A stretch of DNA of 64,000 nucleotides from Xenorhabdus doucetiae (GTDB lineage: Bacteria > Pseudomonadota > Gammaproteobacteria > Enterobacterales > Enterobacteriaceae), in the NCBI RefSeq assembly GCF_000968195.1, contig NZ_FO704550.1, forward strand, positions 3,720,001-3,784,000, written 5' to 3'. Made by a program: the position numbers and the translations under genes. Shown here in pieces: positions 47,001 through 56,000 of the stretch. Under the pieces are notes generated by a model. The model had not been told where the DNA came from, made no database searches, and worked only from the letters and a program-made list of their open reading frames with translations. The stretch's first letter is position 1; the number at the start of each line of letters is the position of its first letter.

Positions 47001-50000
47001 AAACAGTTGGGGCAACAGCACGGAACCACGCTGTTTATGACCCTGTTGACCGCTTGGGCGACGTTGTTGTCGCGTTTGTCCGGGCAGGATGATGTGGTGA
47101 TTGGGATACCGAGCGCCAACCGCAACCGGCGGGAAATAGAACCGCTACTTGGTTTCTTTGTCAACACCTTGGCATTGCGCATTGATTTGTCCGGTATGCC
47201 GGATGTGGTCACACTGTTGCGGCGTGTGCAGCAGACAACACTGGGCGCGCAGGATCATCAAGACCTGCCTTTTGAGCAAGTGGTGGAAATTGTTCAACCA
47301 CCGCGCAGACCGGAACATACGCCACTGTTCCAAGTGATGTTTGCCTGGCAGGAGAGTGAAATTGAGGAGTGGCAACTACCGGAATTGACGGTCACGCCAT
47401 TCAAACAGGAATACGATATCGCGAAATTCGATCTGCAACTGGAATTGACGGAGCAGGCAGGCGAAATTGTGGGAGAACTGACCTACTCTTCCGCCTTGTT
47501 CAACCATGAAACGATTGAAAGACAAGTGGGTTATTTGCAGGCCATCTTGCGGGCCATGGTGAACCAGCCGCAACAATCAGTGACGGCTATCGATATCTTG
47601 TCGCCCACTGAACGGAACCGCTTGTTGGAACATGGGAATACCGCCGAAGTACCCTATCCTACTCAGGTATGTTTTCATCAGTTATTTGAACAACAGGCAG
47701 AAAAGACCCCGGACGCCAGCGCGGTAATGTATGAACATCAGACGCTCAGCTATGCAGAATTGAATGCCCGCGCCAACCGGCTGGCTCACCAGCTTATCGC
47801 CTTGGGCGTCGCGCCGGATCAGCGAGTGGCGATTTGTGTGACACGTTCACTGGCGAGGATCATCGGGTTGTTGGCTGTGCTGAAAGCGGGGGGTGCCTAT
47901 GTGCCGTTAGATCCGTCCTATCCCGGTGAACGTCTGGCTTATATGCTCACTGACGCCGCCCCCGTTATTTTGCTGGCGGACGATACCGGGCGGGCCGTGC
48001 TGGGTGAAGACGTTCTGGCACCGCTGACAGTGCTCGATCCGAATATCTTGCCGGAGCAGCCGGAGCATAACCCGCAAGTCTTTGAATTGACTCCCCAGCA
48101 TCTGGCCTACGTGATTTACACTTCTGGTTCAACCGGCCGCCCCAAAGGGGTGATGATTGAACATGGCAGCGTGGTGAATCTGGCGCTGACACAAATCAGC
48201 CAGTTTGAGGTTAATGCCACCAGCCGGATGTTGCAGTTTGCTTCATTTGGTTTCGATGCCAGTGTCTGGGAAATGATGATGGCATTGGGTTGTGGGGCAA
48301 CGCTGGTCATTCCGACAGAAGCCGTGCGGCAAGATCCGCAGCGCCTCTGGCATTATCTGGAAGAACAGGCGGTGACGCACGCGTGTTTGACACCGGCGAT
48401 GTTTCACGACGGTGCCGATTTACCGGCGATAGCGATAAAACCCACCGTCATATTTGCCGGAGAAGCGCCGAGTCCCGCGCTGTTTCAGGCACTGTGCGGC
48501 CGGGCTGATCTCTTTAACGCTTATGGGCCAACGGAAATCACTGTGTGTGCAACGACGTGGCATTGCCCGTCTGATTATACCGGGGGATTAATCCCCATCG
48601 GCAGACCGACCGCCAACAAACGTCTCTATCTATTGGATGAACACCGCCAGCCCGTTCCATTAGGCACCGTGGGGGAATTGTATATTGGTGGTGTTGGCGT
48701 CGCACGCGGCTACCTCAATCGCCCTGAATTGACGGCGGAACGTTTCCTGCCTGATCCGTTTAGTGAGGCAGCGAATGCCCGGATGTACCGGACCGGCGAT
48801 GTGGCCCGCTATCGGCCGGACGGCAATCTGGAATTCCTTGGCCGCAATGACCAACAGGTTAAAATCCGTGGCTTCCGTATTGAACCGGGCGAAATTGAAG
48901 CGCGGCTGATTGAACACGCAGAGGTCAGTGAAGCACTGGTGTTGGCCTTGGGTGACGGGCAGGAGAAACGGCTGGTAGCTTATGTCATCGCTCAGGCGGA
49001 CGATATAACCGCGCAAGCGAATGATGCTGAGACACAAGCAGACAATCTGGCAACCCGACTGCGTGAACACCTGAATGCGATTTTGCCTGACTATATGGTG
49101 CCGGCGGCTTTTGTGCGTTTGGATGCCTTTCCGCTGACCCCGAACGGCAAGCTGGATCGTCAGTCGCTGCCGGCCCCGGATCAACATGCCTTTGCCCGCC
49201 AAGCTTACCAAGCGCCGCAAGGGGAAATGGAAATCGCTTTGGCGACTCTCTGGTGCGAATTACTGAATGTTGAGCAGATTGGCCGGCATGACAGTTTCTT
49301 CGCCTTGGGGGGGCACTCGCTGTTGGCCGTCAAGATGATTGAACGTTTACGACGGATTGGCTTGGGTCTGTCAGTACAAACACTGTTCCAGCATCCGACC
49401 TTAAGTGTCTTAGCGCAATCTCTGGTTCAACATTCCCTCACTCAACCTAATGAAATCCGTGTGCCTGATAACGGTATTACTGCGGATACGACGAAGCTGA
49501 CACCCGCCATGTTGCCGCTGATTGATCTCACGCAATCTGACATTGATCGCATTGTTGAACAAGTGCCGGGTGGGATAGCCAATATTCAGGATATCTATGC
49601 GCTGTCACCGTTACAGGATGGCATTTTATTCCACCATCTGATGGCCAATGAGGGCGATCCCTATCTGCTGATCACGCAACAGGCGTTTGCCGATCGGCGG
49701 TTACTCGACCGTTATCTGGCCGCCGTTCAGCAGGTGGTTGACCGCCATGATATCTTGCGTACCGCCTTTATCTGGCAAGGGTTATCTGCGCCGGCTCAGG
49801 TCGTTTGCCGTCAGGCACCGTTGTCAGTGACAGAATTGACCCTCGACCCGGCTGACGGGCCGATCAGTGACCAACTCGCCCGACGTTTTGACCCGCGCCG
49901 GCATCGTATTGACCTGAGTCAGGCACCTTTATTACGTTTTGTGGTGGCACCAGAGCGCGATGGCCGTTGGATTGTGCTGCAATTGTTGCATCACCTGATT

Positions 50001-53000
50001 GGCGACCATACCACGCTGGAAGTGATGAACAGCGAAGTTCAGGCCTTTCTTTCCGGGCGAACAGACAGCTTGCCGGCACCGGTGCCGTTCCGCCATCTGG
50101 TGGCACAGGCACGGCAGGGAGGCAGTCAGGCAGAACATACGCGCTTCTTTAGCGCGATGTTGGCTGAGATCGAGGAACCAACCCTGCCCTTTGGCTTGAC
50201 GGAAGTGCACCATGATGGTTCACAGGTGACGGAATCTCACCGGCTGTTGCCCGCAGCACTGAACGATCGCTTGCGCAGTCAGGCGCGGCGGTTGGGCGTC
50301 AGTGTGGCGGCGCTGTGCCATCTGGCTTGGGCGCAGGTGCTGGCGCGTACCAGTGGGCAAGATCGCGTGGTGTTCGGCACCGTGCTGTTTGGCCGTATGC
50401 AGGCAGGTGAAGGATCGGACAGCGGCATGGGGCTGTTTATTAACACCTTGCCGTTGCGATTGGATATCGATAGTACTCCGGTGCAGGACAGTGTCCGTAC
50501 AGCCCATGGCCGATTGGCAGGATTGCTGGAACATGAACACGCTTCACTGGCGCTGGCGCAACGTTGCAATGGTGTAGCCCGTGGAACACCGCTGTTTAAT
50601 GCGTTATTGAACTATCGGCATAATACCCAACCGGTAACGCCGAATGACATCGTGAGTGGCATCGAATTCCTTGGGGCACAGGAGCGAACCAACTATCCGT
50701 TTGTGTTGTCGGTAGAAGATGGCGGCACGGATCTGGGGCTGACGGCGCAAGTGGTGCAGCCCTTTGATCCGGAACGGATATGCGGCTATATGCAGCAGGC
50801 GCTGGAAAGTCTGGCAGACGCCCTTGAGCAAGCGCCCGATACGCCGGTACAGCAATTAGACATTCTGCCGGCAACGGAACGCTCCTTGCTGTTAACCACT
50901 TGGAACGCCACTGAAACCGCCTGGCCTGAGGCGTTGTGCATTCATCAACGGTTTGAACAGCAGGCGGAAAAAACGCCGGATGCCACGGCGCTGGTGTGTG
51001 AAGATCAGCGCCTCAGTTATGCCGAATTAAATGCAAATGCTAACCGATTGGCGCACCAGCTTATCGCTTTGGGTGTCGCGCCGGATCAGCGGGTCGCGAT
51101 TTGCGTCGCCAGTTCACCGGCGCGAATAGTAGCGCTGTTGGCGGTGTTAAAAGCGGGAGGGGCTTATGTACCGTTAGATCCAGCCTATCCGGGTGAGCGT
51201 TTGGCGCATATTCTGACTGATGCACAACCGATTCTGTTATTGGCAGATCGTGTCGGCCGTTCAGCCTTGGGTGAGCCCATGCTTGCGGGGCAGACCGTGC
51301 TTGATCCGAATTTATTGCCTGATCAACCGGATCACAATCCACAACGGCCGGCACTGACCTCCCGTCATCTGGCGTATGTGATTTACACCTCTGGCTCAAC
51401 CGGCACGCCCAAAGGGGTGATGGTGGAACATCGTGGGCTGGTCAATCTGATTCAGGATAAAATCGCCCGATTTGATCTGCTTCCCACCAGCCGGATGTTA
51501 CAGTTTGCGTCATTTGGTTTTGATGCGGGTGTCTGGGAAATCATGATGGCGCTGTGCAGTGGTGCCACGCTGGTTATCCCTGATGAGGCGGTTCGTCAGG
51601 ACCCACACCGCCTGTGGCATTATCTGCAAGCACAATCAGTGACGCACGCCTGCCTGACTCCGGCGTTGCTGCGCGATGGCACTGATTTGCCGGCAATAAC
51701 GATAAAACCGACCCTGATATTGGGCGGTGAGGCACCCAGTGCGGCGTTACTTAAGGCGCTGCGCCACAAGGCCACAGTATTCAATGCGTATGGCCCGACA
51801 GAAATCACCGTTTGTGCCACCCATTGGCGTTGTCCGTCAGATGATACCGGCGTGAACAATACCGAGGGATTCATTCCCATCGGGCGCCCAACCGCTAATA
51901 CCCGTCTCTACCTGTTAAATGCCCTCGGCCAACCCGTGCCGTTAGGGGCCGTGGGTGAGCTTTATATTGGCGGCGTCGGTGTCGCGCGGGGTTATCTCAA
52001 TCGCCCTGATCTGACCGACGAACGTTTCCTTACCGATCCGTTCAGTGATAACGCTGATGCCCGGATGTACCGAACCGGGGACTTGGTGCGTTATCTGCCG
52101 GATGGCAATCTGGTGTTTGTTGGCCGTAACGACCAGCAGATTAAAATCCGTGGTTTCCGCATTGAACCGGGAGAAATCGAAGCCCGGCTGACAGAATACC
52201 CCGATGTGCGTGAAGCGCTGGTACTGGCTTTGGGGGACGGGCAGGATAAACGGCTGGTGGCTTATGTCGTCGCGCCAGCGGATAGCGGGCTGGTGAACCA
52301 CCTACGTGAACATCTGAGTGCGCGGTTGCCTGACTACATGGTGCCGGCCGCCTTTGTGCGACTGGATACGTTCCCGCTGACGCCTAACGGTAAGCTGGAT
52401 CGCCGGGCGTTACCGGCGCCGGGCGAAGATGCCTTTGCCCGCCAGATTTACGCGGCACCACAGGGAGAAACCGAAACCGCGCTGGCTGCCATCTGGCGCG
52501 AACTACTCGGCGTTGAACAGATCAGCCGGTATGACAGTTTCTTTGCCTTGGGCGGCCATTCGCTGCTGGCAGTACGGATGGTTGAACGCCTGCGGCATTT
52601 GGGCTTAACGCTGGCAGTACGTGATCTGTTCCAGTCTCCGGTGCTGTCTGAACTGGCGCAAACATTGAAGCGGAACCAGACCGAAAAAGTACCGGCCAAC
52701 GTGATTACACCGGCTACCACGGCGTTAACGCCAGAAATGTTACCGCTGATTGATCTCACCCAACCTGAAATCGACCACATCATCGGGCAGGTGCCGGGCG
52801 GGATAGCCAATATTCAGGATATCTATGCCTTGTCGCCGTTGCAGGATGGGATCTTGTTTCACCATCTGTTAGCCGATGAAGGCGACCCCTATCTGCTGGC
52901 GGGTCAAATGGCCTTTGCGGACCGGACTCTGTTAGATCGTTATCTGGCCGCCGTACAGCAAGTGATTAACCGCCATGACATTCTGCGTACCGCCTTTATC

Positions 53001-56000
53001 TGGCAGGGATTATCGGTGCCGGCTCAGGTCGTTTGTCGTCAGGTGCCGTTGTCGGTGACGGAATTAACCTTAGATCCGGCTGACGGGGCGATCAGCGACC
53101 AACTGGCGCAACGATTTAACCCACGCCATTACCGTCTCGATTTGGGGCAGGCACCGTTGCTGCGCTTTGTCATAGCGAAAGAAATGGTGGCACAGGAGCA
53201 CGATGGCCGCTGGATTGTGTTGCAACTGATGCACCATTTAATTGGTGACCATACCGCGCTGGATGTGATGAGTCATGAAGTTCAGGCCTGCCTTGACGAG
53301 CAAGACAGCCACCTGCCGACGCCGGCACCTTTCCGCAATCTAGTGGCACAAGCCCGGCTTGGCATGAGTCAGGAACAACACGCCCGTTTCTTTACTGAAA
53401 TGCTGGCTGAGGTCGATGAACCGACGTTACCGTTTGGGTTGGCGGAAGTCCGCCATGATGGTTCACAGATGACCGAATCACACCGGATGTTAACCGCTGA
53501 ATTAAATGACCGCTTACGGGGTCAGGCGCGGCGGTTGGGGGTCAGTCTGGCGGCGTTGTGCCATCTGGCTTGGGCACAAGTGCTGTCGCGTACCAGCGGA
53601 CAGCAACAGGTGGTCTTTGGAACCGTCTTGTTTGGCCGCATGGCGGCGGGTGAAGGGGCTGAAAATGGCATGGGGCTGTTTATCAATACCTTGCCGCTGC
53701 GCCTGGATATGGATGATACCCCGGTGCGAGACAGCGTACAGGTCGCACATCAGCGGCTGGCGGGATTGTTGGAACATGAATATGCCTCGCTGGCACTGGC
53801 TCAACGTTGCAGTAGTGTACAAGGAGGAACGCCGCTGTTTAGTACCTTGCTGAACTACCGACACAATATGGCTGCGGCAACGTCGAATGAAATCATGCCG
53901 GGTGTCGAATTCCTTGGTGCGCAGGAGCGGACTAACTATCCGTTTACGCTGTCCGTGGAAGATTTTGGCGATGCTTTGGGACTGACAGCGCAAATCGTCC
54001 AGCCGTTTGATGCCGGGCGGGTATGCGGTTATATGCAGCAGGCGCTGGAGAGTTTAGTGGCAGCCCTTGAGTCTGCCCCGGAAACGCCGGTTCGAGAGCT
54101 GGATATTTTGCCGGCAGCGGAAAAGCATTTGCTGTTGGAAACCGGCCATGCCGCACAAACCACTTATCCTGATGCACTGTGCATTCATCACCTGTTTGAA
54201 CAGCAGGTGGAGAACAATCCTGATGCAACGGCGCTGGTCTATGAAGCACAAACGTTCAGCTATGCGGAACTGAACGCGCGTGCCAACCGACTGGCCAACC
54301 AGTTAATGGCACTGGGCGTGGAACCCGATCAACGGGTGGCGATTTGTGTTGCACGCTCACCGGCAAGCGTGGTCGCACTTCTGGCGGTACTGAAAGCGGG
54401 TGGGGCTTATGTTCCCTTGGACCCGGCTTATCCGGGCGATCGGCTGGCTTATCTGCTCAATGATTCGGCACCGTCAGTGGTACTGGCGGATGAGACTGGA
54501 CGGGCTGTGCTAGGCGAACAGGCGCTTGCCGCATTCACGGTACTTGATCCCACTCTCCCGCCTGATCAGCCGGATAACATTGATCAAGGCAACAATCCAG
54601 ACATCCCGGTGCTGACTGCACAACATCTGGCGTATGTGATTTACACCTCCGGTTCCACCGGAACGCCGAAAGGGGTAATGGTAGAGCATCGTGGTTTGGT
54701 TAATTTGATTTGGGAGAAAATCAGCCAATTTGACATTCGCCCGGATAGCCGGATGTTGCAGTTTGCCTCATTGGGTTTCGATGCCAGTGTCTGGGAAATC
54801 ATGCTGGCACTGTGCAGCGGTGCGACCCTGGATATTCCGGTTGACAGCGTTCGCCAAGACCCACTGCGCCTTTGGCATTATCTGGAAGAACATCAGGTCA
54901 CCCACGCCTGTTTGACTCCGGCCCTGCTGCGCGATGGCGCTGACTTGCCGGCGATCACGATAAAACCCACCCTGATACTGGGTGGAGAAGCCCCAAGTGC
55001 CGCGTTGTTTCAGGCCTTGCGTGGCCGGGCAACGCTGTTTAATGCTTACGGCCCGACAGAAATTACCGTCTGTGCCACCTGCTGGCGTTGCCCGCCAGAC
55101 TCTACGGACAGGCTGATCCCGATCGGCCGCCCGACAGCGAATAGCCGTATTTATCTGCTGGACAGTCACGGCCAGCCAGCGCCGTTTGGAGCGGTGGGGG
55201 AATTGTACATTGGTGGTGCGGGTGTCACCCGTGGCTATCTCAACCGGCCTGATTTGACTGCTGAACGTTTCCTTACCGATCTATTTAGTGATGTTAAAGG
55301 AGCACGGATGTACCGAACCGGCGATTTGGTTCGCTATCTGCCGGACGGCAATCTGCTCTTCGTTGGCCGTAATGATCAACAGGTTAAAATCCGCGGCTTC
55401 CGCATTGAACCGGGGGAAATCGAAGCGCGGCTGACGGAGCACCCTGATGTCCGTGAAGCGCTGGTACTGGCGCGCGGTGATGGGCAAGATAAACGGCTGG
55501 TGGCTTATATCGTCGCGCAAGCGAATAATATTGTAGCGCCAGAGGATAACGAGTTGGCAAGCCAATTACATCATCATTTAAGAACTTTATTGCCTGACTA
55601 TATGGTGCCGGCAGCCTTTGTGCGGCTGGATGCCTTTCCGCTGACCCCGAACGGCAAACTGGATCACCGGGCGTTGCCTGTGCCTGATCAGCACGCTTTT
55701 GCCCGTCAGATCTATGAAGCGCCGCAAGGGGAAACAGAGATCGTTCTGGCCGCTATCTGGCGTGAATTACTGGGTATTGAGCGGATTGGCCGGCATGACA
55801 ATTTCTTTACCTTGGGGGGGCACTCCTTGCTTGCCATGCGGATGATCAACTTGGCCGCAGAGCGAGGATTGATTTGCTCATTGAATAATCTGTTCCAATT
55901 CCCGGTGCTGGCGGAACTGGCCGCAGAGATCGCCTCAAATCCGCTGTCTCAATCACAAAACAGCGCCATACCAATACGACCAGATGGTACCGAACCGCCG

